A DNA stretch of 64,000 bases from Terrabacter terrigena (GTDB lineage Bacteria; Actinomycetota; Actinomycetes; Actinomycetales; Dermatophilaceae), in NCBI RefSeq assembly GCF_042676085.1, contig NZ_JBHTKH010000018.1:1-64000 (forward strand), in the 5' to 3' direction. Of this stretch, positions 16,994 to 26,023 are shown one piece after another (within the stretch, counting starts at the first letter, position 1; the number at the start of each line of letters is the position of its first letter). The position numbers and the translations under genes were made by a program. A model generated the notes under the pieces. The model was not told the origin of the DNA and did not search any database. It saw only the letters and a program-made list of their open reading frames with translations.

Positions 16994-18025
16994 TCAGCGG
17001 CTGGCGCGCCAGCCGTCGCGAGCGCCCTTGGCGCCGGCACGGGCCGCACGGTAGACGCGACGAAGCGTCGCCTTGGCGACCGCCTTGGCGTCGGGGGTGC
17101 TCGCAGCCGGGGCTGCGGCCGGGGGCGCCGCCGGCGCTGCGGCCGGCTTGGCGGCGGGAGCCGGGGCCTTCTTCTGGCCCTCGTAGGGGAAGGGCTGCCA
17201 CAGCTCGTTGAGCCCGGCGTTGGGGTCGTTCATGACCTCGGCGGGCATGTCGCGCAGGTTGAGGCCGGCGTCCTTGGCCGCCTGGCGGGCCTCGTCGTCG
17301 TAGGGACGCATCCGCCACGCGTCGACGAGGTACTTGCGGGTCTTGGTGTAGTCGGCGTAGCGCTTCGCGTGCTTGTCGTCGGCGCCGATGTGCACGAACA
17401 GGGCGATGCGGTCGCCGTCGGCCTCGGCGACCTCTTCGGGCTTGAAGCGGTCGTGCTCGTTCGGCATCGGGAAGGGGGCCTCGGGGTCCTTGAGCAGCAT
17501 GCCGTTGCCCGAGTGGGTGATGCGCATGCTCCACACGGCGAGGTCGCCGGGCTTGGTCTTGACGTAGAGGTTCTCGCCCTCGCTCGTGTTGCGCAGGTCG
17601 TGCGAGCCGACGCGGAGGTTGAGACCGCCCGTGTGCTCGGAGTGGTCCTGGCAGTAGACGCCGAACCGCAGCTGGGTGTAGCGGTCGGCCCAGTCGGGGG
17701 CGTCGGGGTCGACGCGGTCGGCGTTGTCCTTGTGCCAGCCCTTCTGGGTGCCGTTGATCGTGAAGGAGCTGTCGCCGCTGTAGAAGAGCTCGTCGGTGCC
17801 GAGCAGCTTGCGGGCGACCGCAGCCATGCGGCCGTCGGTGATGACGCTGCGCAGACGCGGGTTGGCGAGCAGGTCGCCGCCGTAGCCGCGTGAGGCATAG
17901 GCCGCCTGGCGGAAGGCCTCGATCTCCTCGGGCGTGTAGACCCCCGGGAGGATCGCGTAGCCGCGCTCCCAGAACTTTTCGACGTCGAGAGCGTCGACGG
18001 CCCTTTCGATGGCTGGTGCCGACAT
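16994..18025 (-). CDS. Phytanoyl-CoA dioxygenase (PhyH)-like Fe(II)/2-oxoglutarate oxygenase
   Basis: A 343-residue protein. Residues 1-250 resemble PhyH-type non-haem oxygenases: YAILPGVYTPEEIEAFR at the start, an iron-binding pair in KGWHKDNAD (HxD), and a later ITHSGNGM that supplies the distal His. The C-terminal 90 residues are an Ala/Pro/Lys-rich linker and basic tail (PAAKPAAAPAAPPAA; then RRVYRAARAGAKGARDGW) that PhyH enzymes normally lack and that could bind nucleic acid or membrane. The substrate is unknown. I start at 18025 because AGGAGG lies about 8 nt upstream; the ATG at 18043 would place that site inside the gene. Confidence 0.82.
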   Translation of the reverse strand: MSAPAIERAVDALDVEKFWERGYAILPGVYTPEEIEAFRQAAYASRGYGGDLLANPRLRSVITDGRMAAVARKLLGTDELFYSGDSSFTINGTQKGWHKDNADRVDPDAPDWADRYTQLRFGVYCQDHSEHTGGLNLRVGSHDLRNTSEGENLYVKTKPGDLAVWSMRITHSGNGMLLKDPEAPFPMPNEHDRFKPEEVAEADGDRIALFVHIGADDKHAKRYADYTKTRKYLVDAWRMRPYDDEARQAAKDAGLNLRDMPAEVMNDPNAGLNELWQPFPYEGQKKAPAPAAKPAAAPAAPPAAAPAASTPDAKAVAKATLRRVYRAARAGAKGARDGWRASR

Positions 18026-18246
18026 TGAGCTGTCCTCCTGCATTCGGCGGCCAGGTGCCGCACTCCTGTTGATGACGTTGGAGGCTATCAGCGGAGCATT
18101 GGCGACAGGTGGCCCGGACGAGCCGCCGAGACTCCGGGACCGGTTGCTGAGACGGTCCCCGGGGGCGGACGGGGCGGCTGGGACGGCTGGGTCGGTGTGG
18201 GAGAGTGGCGCACGAACCGCTGCGACGTCGCACGAGGAAGGTGAGC

Positions 18247-19395
18247 ATGTCCGCCCGTCTCGTCCCGCCGGGAGCCCGCGAGCTGCCGGCCCTGACCGAG
18301 CTGCGCCTCGAGGTGCGTGCCTTCCTCGCCGAGCAGGTCGCGGCCGGCGCGTTCGTGCCGCACGTCGACACCTGGCTCACCCGCTGGGACCGCGACTTCA
18401 CCCGCGAGCTCGGCCGCCGTGGCTGGCTCGGCATGGTCATCCCCACCCGGTACGGCGGGCAGGGGCGCACCTACCTCGAGCGGTTCGTCGTCACCGAGGA
18501 GCTGCTCGTCGTCGGTGCCCCCGTCGCCGCGCACTGGGTCGCCGAGCGGCAGATCGGGCCGTCACTGCTGCGCTACGGCACCGAGGAGCAGAAGCAGGCC
18601 TACCTGCCGGGCATCAGCCGCGGCGAGGTCGTCTTCGGCATCGGCATGAGCGAGCCCGACTCGGGGTCCGACCTCGCGAGCGTGCGCACCAGGGCCGAGC
18701 GCGTCGAGGGCGGCTGGCGCCTCACCGGCACGAAGGTGTGGACGAGCGGCGCCCACGAGGCCGACGCGTTCTTCGCCCTGGCCCGCTCGGCCCCGCTCGA
18801 CCCCGAGCACCGCCACGCGGGTCTCACGCAGTTCATCGTCGACCTGCGGGCGCCGGGCGTGACGATCCGGCCCATCGTGTCGATGGGCGGTGACCACCAC
18901 TTCAACGAGGTGCACCTCGAGGCGGTGTTCATCCCCGACGACCGCGTCCTCGGCGAGGTGGGGGAGGGCTGGGCCCAGGTCACGTCCGAGCTCGCCTACG
19001 AGCGCAGCGGTCCCGAACGCGTCCTGTCGACCTTCCAGCTGCTCGCCGCCGCGGCACAGGCGATGGATGACGGCCGGCTGCCGCTCGACCCCGGCCTGGG
19101 GCGCCACGTGGCCAGGGTCGCCGCGCTGCACCACATGTCGTTCGCCGTGTCGGCCGCCCTCGAGAAGCACGAGGAGGCCGACACCGCTGCTGCCGTCGTC
19201 AAGGTGCTCGGCACCACCGAGGAGGGCGACATCGCCGACTACGTCGACACCCTCAACGCCACGGGCTGGGCGCTCGACGAGGAGCTCGACACGCTCCTGC
19301 ACGCCGCGATCCTGCAGCGGCCCGGCTTCACCCTGCGCGGCGGCACCAACGAGATCCTGCGTGGCGTCATCGCCCGCGGGCTGGGGCTGCGCTGA
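18247..19395 (+). CDS. Acyl-CoA dehydrogenase
   Basis: A 382-residue flavoprotein of the acyl-CoA dehydrogenase fold. It has the GIGMSEPDSGSDLASV block with FAD-contacting residues, WRLTGTKVWTSGAHEAD, and the C-terminal RGGTNEILRGVIARGLGLR. The catalytic base cannot be placed with certainty by eye; ERSGPERVL has Glu near the usual position of some family members. A GAAGGTGAGC site precedes the ATG. It is followed with a one-base overlap by a second, more divergent dehydrogenase and then an enoyl-CoA hydratase, so the cluster likely oxidises a particular acyl-CoA. Heterodimeric pairs of this kind are known in steroid side-chain degradation, but that assignment is inference. Confidence 0.87.
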   Translation: MSARLVPPGARELPALTELRLEVRAFLAEQVAAGAFVPHVDTWLTRWDRDFTRELGRRGWLGMVIPTRYGGQGRTYLERFVVTEELLVVGAPVAAHWVAERQIGPSLLRYGTEEQKQAYLPGISRGEVVFGIGMSEPDSGSDLASVRTRAERVEGGWRLTGTKVWTSGAHEADAFFALARSAPLDPEHRHAGLTQFIVDLRAPGVTIRPIVSMGGDHHFNEVHLEAVFIPDDRVLGEVGEGWAQVTSELAYERSGPERVLSTFQLLAAAAQAMDDGRLPLDPGLGRHVARVAALHHMSFAVSAALEKHEEADTAAAVVKVLGTTEEGDIADYVDTLNATGWALDEELDTLLHAAILQRPGFTLRGGTNEILRGVIARGLGLR

Positions 19396-20504
19396 TGGCC
19401 GCACCCCACGACGTCCATGACGCCGGCCGGCTCGCGGCCCCGACGACCCCCGACCCCGACCTCGTCGAGGTGCTGACCGACCTCTTCGCCGACTACCGCG
19501 ACACCCGCCCCACGCCCACCGCGGTCGTCGACCTCGACCGCGAGCTCTGGCAACGGCTCGAGGACCTCGGCATGACCCGCCTCACCGGCTCCGAGTCGTC
19601 CGGCGGCAGCGGCGGCGGCTGGGTCGACGCCGCCGCGCTGCTCGGTCTGGCCGCGGCCGCGGCGGCGCCCGTGCCACTCGCCGAGCACGACGTGCTCGGC
19701 GGCTGGCTGCTCGAGGCGGCCGGCCTGCCCAACGACGGCGGGCTGCGCACCGTATGCCGTCCCGACCCCTCGGGCGTCGCGCTCAACGTCACGTGGGCGC
19801 GCGACGCGAGCCGGGTGGTGGCGCTCTGGGAGGACCGCGACGAGTGGCGCGTGGCCGACGTCCCGGCCGACCGGATCGGCATCGAGGAGCGCCGCAACCT
19901 CGCCGGGGAGCCAAGCGACACAGTGGAGTTCGACGTCGACGACCTCGAGGCGGGCATGCTGGTGCCGCACGAGATCGGCGAGCAGTTCCACCTGCGCGGT
20001 GCCCTGGCCCGGTCGGCGCAGGTCGTCGGGGCGATGGAGCGGATCGTCGAGATCGTCCTGACCCACGTGCGCGAGCGGCACCAGTTCGGCCGGCCCATCG
20101 GCCGCTTCCAGGCGGTCCAGCACCTCGTCGCCGACATCGCCTCCGAGACCGCCCTGGCCCGTGCCGCAACCGATGCCGCCGTGGCCAGGGCCGCCGCGTC
20201 CGACTGGCAGGACCCCGGCATGCTCTTCGCCGTCGGCGTCGCCAAGTCGTGCGTCGGCCACGCCGCCTCGGTCGTCGTGCGCGGCTCCCACCAGGTGCTC
20301 GGAGCCATCGGCACCACGCTCGAGCACGAGCTGCACACCCTGACCAAGCCGATCCTGGCCCGCCGCAGCGAGTACGGCTCGCTGCACGACTGGGACGAGT
20401 CGCTCACGACCCTCGCCGCCTCGGCGGGCCACGACCGCCTCTGGACCCTCGTCACCACCGGACGCGCCAAGCCCTTCCACGACCACAGGAGCCACGCACC
20501 ATGA
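19395..20504 (+). CDS. Acyl-CoA dehydrogenase-like subunit
   Basis: A 369-residue member of the acyl-CoA dehydrogenase superfamily, more divergent than its upstream neighbour. Recognisable parts are the middle-domain strand region, RHQFGRPIGRFQAVQHLVADI (the family's RxxFGxxI-x-xQ helix) and VVVRGSHQVLGAIGTTLEHELH near the C-terminus. The start codon overlaps the previous stop (TGATG), and the next gene overlaps its stop by ATGA, so all three are translationally coupled. Pairing of a canonical and a degenerate chain suggests a heteromeric enzyme; that is inferred from context. Confidence 0.83.
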   Translation: MAAPHDVHDAGRLAAPTTPDPDLVEVLTDLFADYRDTRPTPTAVVDLDRELWQRLEDLGMTRLTGSESSGGSGGGWVDAAALLGLAAAAAAPVPLAEHDVLGGWLLEAAGLPNDGGLRTVCRPDPSGVALNVTWARDASRVVALWEDRDEWRVADVPADRIGIEERRNLAGEPSDTVEFDVDDLEAGMLVPHEIGEQFHLRGALARSAQVVGAMERIVEIVLTHVRERHQFGRPIGRFQAVQHLVADIASETALARAATDAAVARAAASDWQDPGMLFAVGVAKSCVGHAASVVVRGSHQVLGAIGTTLEHELHTLTKPILARRSEYGSLHDWDESLTTLAASAGHDRLWTLVTTGRAKPFHDHRSHAP

Positions 20505-21238
20505 CCGAGGTCCGCTACGACGTGCGGGGCGGCGTCGCCCTCATCACCCTCGACGCCCCCGACCGGCGCAACGCCCTCTCCGTCGAGATGGCCGGTGAGC
20601 TCGTCGACGCCGCCCGCACCGCCGAGTCCGACGACGCGGTCGGGGCGGTCGTCGTCACCGGTGGCCGCCACTTCTGCGCCGGCGCCGTGCGCAGCGTCCT
20701 CGCCGACACGGGGCGTGACCCCGTCGAGGACGAGGCCTACCGCAACCTCGAGACGGTGTACTCCGCCTTCACGACGATCGGGTCGATCGGTCTGCCCACG
20801 GTCGCGGCCGTACGCGGCGCGGCCGTCGGGGCCGGCCTCAACCTGGCGCTCGCCACCGACCTGCGGGTCGTCTCGCGCACCGCCCGGCTGCTGCCCGGCT
20901 TCGCGCAGATCGGCATCCACCCCGGCGGCGGGCACTTCACGCTCCTCAACCGGGTCGGCGGGCGCGAGGCCGCTGCGGCCCTCGGGCTCTTCGGCGAGGA
21001 GGTCGACGGCGACCGCGCCGTCGCCCTGGGACTCGCGTGGGCGGCATACGACGACGACGACGTCGAGGCCCAGGCGATGGCGATCGCGTCTCGCGTCGCG
21101 AAGGACCCCGCGCTGGCCCGGCGGCTCGTCACCAGCTTCCGCCGCGAGACGGCTCCCGGAGGGGTGTCGTGGGACGTCGCCGTCGAGCTCGAGCGCTCGC
21201 CGCAGATGTGGTCGCTCAGGCGCAAGCACGACGCCTGA
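20501..21238 (+). CDS. Enoyl-CoA hydratase/isomerase (crotonase family)
   Basis: A 245-residue crotonase. It has ITLDAPDRRNALSVEM, the oxyanion-hole strand GGRHFCAGAVRSV, and the second oxyanion segment VRGAAVGAGLNLALATDLRV. The region LLPGFAQIGIHPGGGHFTLL corresponds to the segment that in true hydratases carries the second catalytic Glu; here Gly/His occupy it, so the reaction may be isomerisation or another crotonase chemistry. It overlaps the preceding dehydrogenase by 4 bp and shares its operon. Confidence 0.87.
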   Translation: MTEVRYDVRGGVALITLDAPDRRNALSVEMAGELVDAARTAESDDAVGAVVVTGGRHFCAGAVRSVLADTGRDPVEDEAYRNLETVYSAFTTIGSIGLPTVAAVRGAAVGAGLNLALATDLRVVSRTARLLPGFAQIGIHPGGGHFTLLNRVGGREAAAALGLFGEEVDGDRAVALGLAWAAYDDDDVEAQAMAIASRVAKDPALARRLVTSFRRETAPGGVSWDVAVELERSPQMWSLRRKHDA

Positions 21239-21332
21239 GGGCCGCCCCGCCGACCCTCGACGATTTCCGTTTCGACCGGGGCGTGGTGCAAGGATGGGCA
21301 GGTTGGCCGTCCCCGAGCGAGAAGGAGCAGCC

Positions 21333-22532
21333 GTGCTGGCGTCCTATCGACCTCTCTTCGAGGTACCGGGGGCGCGCACCTTCATCGCCGGGGGGATGGT
21401 GGCCCGCACCGCGGGCTCGATGTTCGGTGTGGCCGTCGTCGCGATGGTGGCCGCGCGGTCCGGCTCCTACGAGCTGGCCGGCGCCGTCGTCGCCGTCGGC
21501 ATGGTGGCCCTGGCGCTCTTCGCGCCCTTCCTCGGCCGGCTCGTCGACCGTTACGGCCAGCGGCGCATCGCCATCCCGTTCTTCCTGTGGTCGGGCGTCT
21601 GGGCGGTCCTGACCGTCGTGACGTCGGTGAAGGGCTGGCCGTCGTGGCTGCTTTTCATCACCTTCCCGATGTGCGGGGCCATCCCCAACATGGGCACCAT
21701 GGCCCGCGCCCGGTGGACGCACATCTTCGCCCACGACCCGCGCTCCCTGCACTCGGCCATGTCGTTCGAGCAGGTCATGGAGGAGCTGACCTTCGTGATC
21801 GGGCCGGTCGTCGCGATCTGGCTCGCCACGGCCTGGTTCCCGGAGGCCGGGTTCGTCGTCGCGACGGTCGCCTACGGCATCGGCGTGCTCGTGTTCCTGT
21901 CGGCGCGCTCCACCGAACCGCCCGTGGTGCCGCACCACGAGCGCCCCGAGGGCCACGCGCACCACAACCCCGGCCTCATCCCGCTCGCGTTCATCATGGT
22001 CATGACCGGTGCGATCTTCGGCGTCAACGAGGTCGTGACGCTCGCCGTCGCGCAGGACCACGGAGCCCAGGGCGCAGCCGGCGCCATCCTCGCCCTGTAT
22101 GCCGTCGGGTCGGGTCTCGCGGGCCTCGTCTTCGGCCACGTGTCGCACGGACGCAACCTCGTCAAGCTGCTCGTCGCCGGCACTCTCGGTATGGGCCTGC
22201 TCGAGGCGCCGCTGCTCTTCGCGCCGAACCTGTGGGCGCTCGCCGGGCTCATGGTCGTCGCGGGCATGGCCACCGCCCCGACCCTCATCACGACGATGAA
22301 CCTCATCGAGCGCATCGTGCCCAAGGCCCAGCTCAACGAAGGCATGACGATCGTGCTGACCGGCCTCATCATCGGCATCGCCGCCGGGTCGGCCGTCTCG
22401 GGCGCCGTCGTCGACCGCGTGGGCGCGCAGCACGGCTACTGGGTCGCGGTCATCGCGGGCGGGTTCGCGTTCGTCATGGCCCTCGGGACCCGCGCCTTCC
22501 TCAGCAAACGCGAGCTCCACAACCTCCGCTGA
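21333..22532 (+). CDS. MFS transporter (12 TM)
   Basis: A 399-residue major facilitator with about 12 hydrophobic segments. The motif-A equivalent is APFLGRLVDRYGQRRIAIP between TM2 and TM3, and a His-rich cytoplasmic loop (VPHHERPEGHAHHNPG) separates the halves. I start at the GTG at 21333 because AAGGAG ends about 5 nt before it; an in-frame ATG at 21294 is the alternative. It lies 94 bp after the hydratase gene and may export or import a product of that cluster. It is a drug-efflux-like transporter by fold only, and the substrate is unknown. Confidence 0.85.
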   Translation: MLASYRPLFEVPGARTFIAGGMVARTAGSMFGVAVVAMVAARSGSYELAGAVVAVGMVALALFAPFLGRLVDRYGQRRIAIPFFLWSGVWAVLTVVTSVKGWPSWLLFITFPMCGAIPNMGTMARARWTHIFAHDPRSLHSAMSFEQVMEELTFVIGPVVAIWLATAWFPEAGFVVATVAYGIGVLVFLSARSTEPPVVPHHERPEGHAHHNPGLIPLAFIMVMTGAIFGVNEVVTLAVAQDHGAQGAAGAILALYAVGSGLAGLVFGHVSHGRNLVKLLVAGTLGMGLLEAPLLFAPNLWALAGLMVVAGMATAPTLITTMNLIERIVPKAQLNEGMTIVLTGLIIGIAAGSAVSGAVVDRVGAQHGYWVAVIAGGFAFVMALGTRAFLSKRELHNLR

Positions 22533-22588
22533 ACCTCCCCCTCTCTCCTCGACCGTCCAGTGGCCGGGCTCTGCGGGCTCCTGCACGT

Positions 22589-22625
22589 CGAAAGGCCACT
22601 TCTCGAGGCGAGAAGTGGCCTTTCG
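22589..22625. repeat. Nested intergenic inverted repeat, copy B
   Basis: A perfect 17-bp stem (CGAAAGGCCACTTCTCG with its complement) and a 3-nt loop lie between convergent MFS genes. Weaker outer arms (CTCGACCGTC near 22548 and GGCGGTTGAG near 22636) enclose it. Both the inner sequence and the position just after a DHA2 exporter stop codon match copy A at 10621-10731. It probably acts as a bidirectional terminator. Confidence 0.75.
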
Positions 22626-22676
22626 TTACCGTCAGGCGGCCGACTTCGGCCTCCCGGCGGTTGAGTGAGAGGTGGG

Positions 22677-24425
22677 TCAGTGGCCGGCGGGGAGGGCGGC
22701 CGCGTCATCCTGCTTGGCGCCCCCAGGCTGGCCCGGCTTCGGGCCGAGGTCGACGTGCGGCAGGAAGAACGTCGCGACGACGGCGAGCACCATGACCGCC
22801 CCGGCCGCGAGGAACACCACCGACATGGAGTCGGCGAAGCCCACGAGGAAGGGGCGCGCCAGCCGCGGGTCGAGCTGCTGGATGAACGAGCTGTCCTGCA
22901 GCGCCGAACCGCCGGCGCCGCCACCGCCCGCCTGGGCCTGGGCCTGGAGACCCTCGATGAACGACTTGTTCGTCGCGGGGTCGCCGCCGGTCGGGTTGCG
23001 CAGCGCCGCCTGGAAGTCGGGCGTCGTCGCGGCCCGCTGGAACGCCTCACCGATCTTCGTGCCGGCCTGCGAGAAGAGGATCGACAGGAAGACGGCCGTG
23101 CCGAGCGTGCCACCGATCTGGCGGGTGAAGGTCGCGGACGACGTGGCCACTCCCATGTCGCGACGGTCGACGGCGTTCTGCACCGCGAGCGTCAGCGGCT
23201 GGAAGTTGAAGCCGAGGCCGAGACCGAAGAAGTACATGCCGACCATGACGAGCCACAGCGCCGTGTCGACGGTGATGTAGTGGAACCCGAAGAGCGAGAG
23301 CACGAGCAGGATCGCGCCGATGATCGGGAAGTGGCGGTAGCGACCCGTGCGCGAGATGAGCTGGCCCGAGATGATCGAGCCGCTCATGATGCCGAGGGTC
23401 ATCGGCAGCAGCATGAGACCTGCCTGGGTGGGCGTGGCACCCTGGACGATCTGCAGGTAGAGGGGCAGTGCGGCGAGACCGCCGAACATGCCCATGCCGA
23501 TGAAGATCGAGGCGACCGAGCTGGCACCCACCGTGCGGTTGCGGAAGAGGCGGAGCGGCAGCAGCGCCTCCTCGCCCATGGTGCGCTCGATGACGAAGAA
23601 CGCGACGAGCCCGACGAGGCCGATGGCGTAGCAGAGGATCGAGGCGCCCGATCCCCAGCCCCACGCGCGGCCCTGCTCGGCGACGATGAGCAGTGGCACG
23701 ACGGCGACGCTGAGCGAGATGGCGCCCCAGTAGTCGATGCGGTGGTCGAGGCGGTGGTGGCGCAGGTGCAGGGTGCGCGTCACGACGATGAGCGCGGCGA
23801 TGGCGATGGGCACGTTGACGAGGAAGACCCAGCGCCACCCGGTGACGCCGAAGAGGGTGTCCTGGCCGGCGAAGAAGCCGCCGATGACCGGGCCGAGCAC
23901 GCTCGAGGTGCCGAAGACGGCGAGGAAGTAGCCCTGGTACTTGGCGCGCTCACGCGGCGGCACGATGTCGCCGATGATCGCGAGCGACAGAGAGAAGAGG
24001 CCGCCGGCGCCGATGCCCTGCACGGCGCGGAACGCCGCGAGCGAGGGGATCGACCAGGCGAGGGTGCAGAGCATCGAGCCGATCGTGAAGACCGAGATGG
24101 CGAAGAGGAAGAACTTCTTGCGCCCGTAGATGTCGGAGAGCTTGCCGTAGAGCGGCGTCGCGATGGTGCTCGTGATGAGGTATGCCGTCGTGACCCACGC
24201 CTGCCCCGCGAGGTCCTTGAGGTCGTCGGCGATGACGCGCATCGCGCTCGCGACGATGGTCTGGTCGAGCGCCGCGAGGAACATCCCCATCATGAGGCCG
24301 ACGAGGATCGTGACGATCTCGCGGTGCGACAACGGCGGGTGGTCGGCTGCCGTGGCCGCGTGACTCTGCGTGGCGCCGGGCGCGACGCTGGGCGCGCCGT
24401 TCGGCTCGGCCGAGGTGTCGGACAT
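22677..24425 (-). CDS. DHA2-family (EmrB/QacA-type) multidrug exporter
   Basis: A 582-residue exporter with 14 TM segments. It has AALDQTIVASAMRVIADDL (the DHA2 D-x-T-I-V motif in TM1), GKLSDIYGRKKFFLFA (motif A) and GPVIGGFFAGQ (motif C). A large loop before the last TM (about residues 470-530) is Ala/Gly/Gln-rich. The C-terminal soluble extension of the paralogue at 10746-12866 is absent. Its ATG lies only 1 bp beyond the stop of the MarR gene, so the two form an operon controlled by the MarR operator at 24965-24989. Likely a drug or organic-solute:H+ antiporter. Confidence 0.9.
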   Translation of the reverse strand: MSDTSAEPNGAPSVAPGATQSHAATAADHPPLSHREIVTILVGLMMGMFLAALDQTIVASAMRVIADDLKDLAGQAWVTTAYLITSTIATPLYGKLSDIYGRKKFFLFAISVFTIGSMLCTLAWSIPSLAAFRAVQGIGAGGLFSLSLAIIGDIVPPRERAKYQGYFLAVFGTSSVLGPVIGGFFAGQDTLFGVTGWRWVFLVNVPIAIAALIVVTRTLHLRHHRLDHRIDYWGAISLSVAVVPLLIVAEQGRAWGWGSGASILCYAIGLVGLVAFFVIERTMGEEALLPLRLFRNRTVGASSVASIFIGMGMFGGLAALPLYLQIVQGATPTQAGLMLLPMTLGIMSGSIISGQLISRTGRYRHFPIIGAILLVLSLFGFHYITVDTALWLVMVGMYFFGLGLGFNFQPLTLAVQNAVDRRDMGVATSSATFTRQIGGTLGTAVFLSILFSQAGTKIGEAFQRAATTPDFQAALRNPTGGDPATNKSFIEGLQAQAQAGGGGAGGSALQDSSFIQQLDPRLARPFLVGFADSMSVVFLAAGAVMVLAVVATFFLPHVDLGPKPGQPGGAKQDDAAALPAGH

Positions 24426-24426
24426 G

Positions 24427-24948
24427 TCAGTCCTCTTTCTGCTTCTGGTCCTGCTGCTGTCTGGGGGTGTGGAAGGGCATCGGGGGCGGCGCTGCGCCCC
24501 GGGCCCTGAGGTTGGCGTCGAGCGCGTCACCGAGCTCGCGCAGGCGGCTCACGAACGCCGCGGTCTCGGGGCTCTCCCAGTCGGAGAGCAGGCCCTGGAA
24601 CCACGTGGCGCGGGAGGCCTGGATGCGGCCGAGCGCGTCGCGTCCGCGCTCGGTGAGCGACACGACGGACGCCCGTCCGTCGCTCGGGTCGGCGCTCTTC
24701 TCGAGCAGCCCGACGGAGACCAGTGCACTCACCTGCCGGCTGACGGTCGAGACGTCGTTGTGGAGGGTGGTCGCGATGTCGGAGACTCGCACGGTGCCTG
24801 CTCCGGCCACGACGAACAGCACGGGGTATGCCGTCGCGTCGACGCCGTCCTCCAGCCGCGGCGCCGTGTTGCGGGCGGCGACCAACAGCTTCTGGACGCG
24901 CAGCAGCCCGAGGAAGACGTCGTTCGCCTCGTCCTTGCTGACCGCCAC
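24427..24948 (-). CDS. MarR-family regulator of the adjacent exporter
   Basis: A 173-residue winged-helix regulator. The recognition helix is TLHNDVSTVSRQVSALVSVGL, and the wing is EKSADPSDGRASVVSLTERGRD with the conserved DxRxxxV-type motif. I use the GTG at 24948 because GGAGG lies 7 nt upstream. An ATG at 24981 would put the start inside a 25-bp palindrome that looks like this protein's own operator. It is co-transcribed with the DHA2 exporter, suggesting autorepression relieved by a small molecule. Confidence 0.9.
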   Translation of the reverse strand: MAVSKDEANDVFLGLLRVQKLLVAARNTAPRLEDGVDATAYPVLFVVAGAGTVRVSDIATTLHNDVSTVSRQVSALVSVGLLEKSADPSDGRASVVSLTERGRDALGRIQASRATWFQGLLSDWESPETAAFVSRLRELGDALDANLRARGAAPPPMPFHTPRQQQDQKQKED

Positions 24949-24964
24949 TGACCGACCTCCGTGG

Positions 24965-24989
24965 ATACTTGCTTGCAGCATGCAAGTAT
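24965..24989. promoter_or_regulatory. MarR-type operator
   Basis: A 25-bp palindrome, matching at 11 of 12 symmetric positions, reads ATACTTGC...GCAAGTAT around a central A at 24977. It lies immediately upstream of the MarR gene's ribosome binding site. The size and TTGC/GCAA half-sites suit a MarR dimer. Confidence 0.75.
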
Positions 24990-25176
24990 TTGCCCCGCCC
25001 TCCCCGATGTCAACCTGCCTGTCCACCCTTCGTGCCGCCGACGAGCCGGTGCTCCCGTGGCGGCGACTCATGTGGTTTTCTGTGGTCCTCGCACCCCGGG
25101 GAGGTGCGAGGATGACAGACGCGTCGATTCGTCCAGCAGCGGGCGGCCCGGCCCAGGTCCGAGCGAGAGGAGTGCC

Positions 25177-25905
25177 ATGAGCAGCGACGTTCCGGTCGAC
25201 CCGACGATCACCGACGTCTTCCGACAGATGTCTGCCCTGGTCTACGCCGGCGCCGACTCCGGCTCGATCCACCAGGCGCTCGTCGACGCCGCGGCCCGCC
25301 TCGTCGAGGGGTGCACCCGTGCGTCCCTGCTCGTGCGCACCCGCGACCGTTTCGTCACCGCGGCGAGCACCGACGACATCGCCAGGCGCATCGACCAGAT
25401 CGAGCTCGAGGTCGGTGAGGGGCCTTGCGTCGACGCGATCGTCGAGGAGGCCTACCAGCACGACGCCGACCTCACCGACGGCACGACGCCCTGGCCGCGG
25501 TTCGCCGAGCGCATCGTCGCCGAGACGCCCGTGCGCTCCGCCATCGGCTACCGGCTGCTCCTCGACGGCGACAAGGTCGGCGCCCTCAATCTCTTCGCCG
25601 ACGTGCCCGGTGGCCTCACCGCCAAGTCGGCAGACACGGGTGCGGTCATCGCGTCCTTCGCGTCGGTGGCCCTCATGGCCATCCGCGCTCGCGAGGAGGC
25701 CGCGAGCCTGCGCCAGGGTCTCAGCAGCAACCGCGAGATCGGCAAGGCGGTGGGCCTGCTCATGGCTGCGCACCACATCAGCGGCGAAGAGGCCTTCGAG
25801 CTGCTCCGCAACACGTCGCAGGAGCTGAACATGAAGCTGGCCCACGTGGCGTCGCAGGTCATCGAGGGGCAGGAGTCGCAGTTCACGAGCCACCACGGCG
25901 CGTGA
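25177..25905 (+). CDS. GAF-ANTAR response regulator (RNA-binding antiterminator type)
   Basis: A 242-residue protein with an N-terminal GAF sensor domain (about residues 15-165; VGEGPCVDAI and YRLLLDGDKVGALNLFAD are typical) and a C-terminal ANTAR domain (about 175-235; NREIGKAVGLLMAAHHIS, EEAFELLRNTSQELNMKL). ANTAR domains bind paired hairpins in mRNA leaders to prevent termination, and actinobacterial GAF-ANTAR proteins are usually stress-related. The GAGAGGAGTGCC site sets the start. It is convergent with the sigma-factor gene, so a shared stress role is plausible but not shown. Confidence 0.9.
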   Translation: MSSDVPVDPTITDVFRQMSALVYAGADSGSIHQALVDAAARLVEGCTRASLLVRTRDRFVTAASTDDIARRIDQIELEVGEGPCVDAIVEEAYQHDADLTDGTTPWPRFAERIVAETPVRSAIGYRLLLDGDKVGALNLFADVPGGLTAKSADTGAVIASFASVALMAIRAREEAASLRQGLSSNREIGKAVGLLMAAHHISGEEAFELLRNTSQELNMKLAHVASQVIEGQESQFTSHHGA

Positions 25906-25952
25906 GCGGTCTGCCCGGCCGACGACGTGTGGGAAGCGCCGGGCCGCTGCGT

Positions 25953-25974
25953 GGGCCGGTACGACGACCGGCCC
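25953..25974. terminator. Hairpin between convergent genes
   Basis: GGGCCGG (25953-25959) pairs with CCGGCCC (25968-25974) around an 8-nt loop, with an additional GCGTG/CACGC pair outside. It lies between the GAF-ANTAR and sigma-factor stop codons; there is no clear T-run. Confidence 0.4.
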
Positions 25975-26023
25975 CGACACGCTGGGAGGTGCGCATCGGG
26001 ACCGCCGGTGACTCGCTCGGGGG

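Noticed and set aside
20501..22532. A steroid-degradation (ChsE-like heteromeric dehydrogenase) locus
   Set aside because: Paired dehydrogenases and a crotonase are present, but no other steroid-pathway gene is nearby and the motifs seen by eye are not diagnostic.
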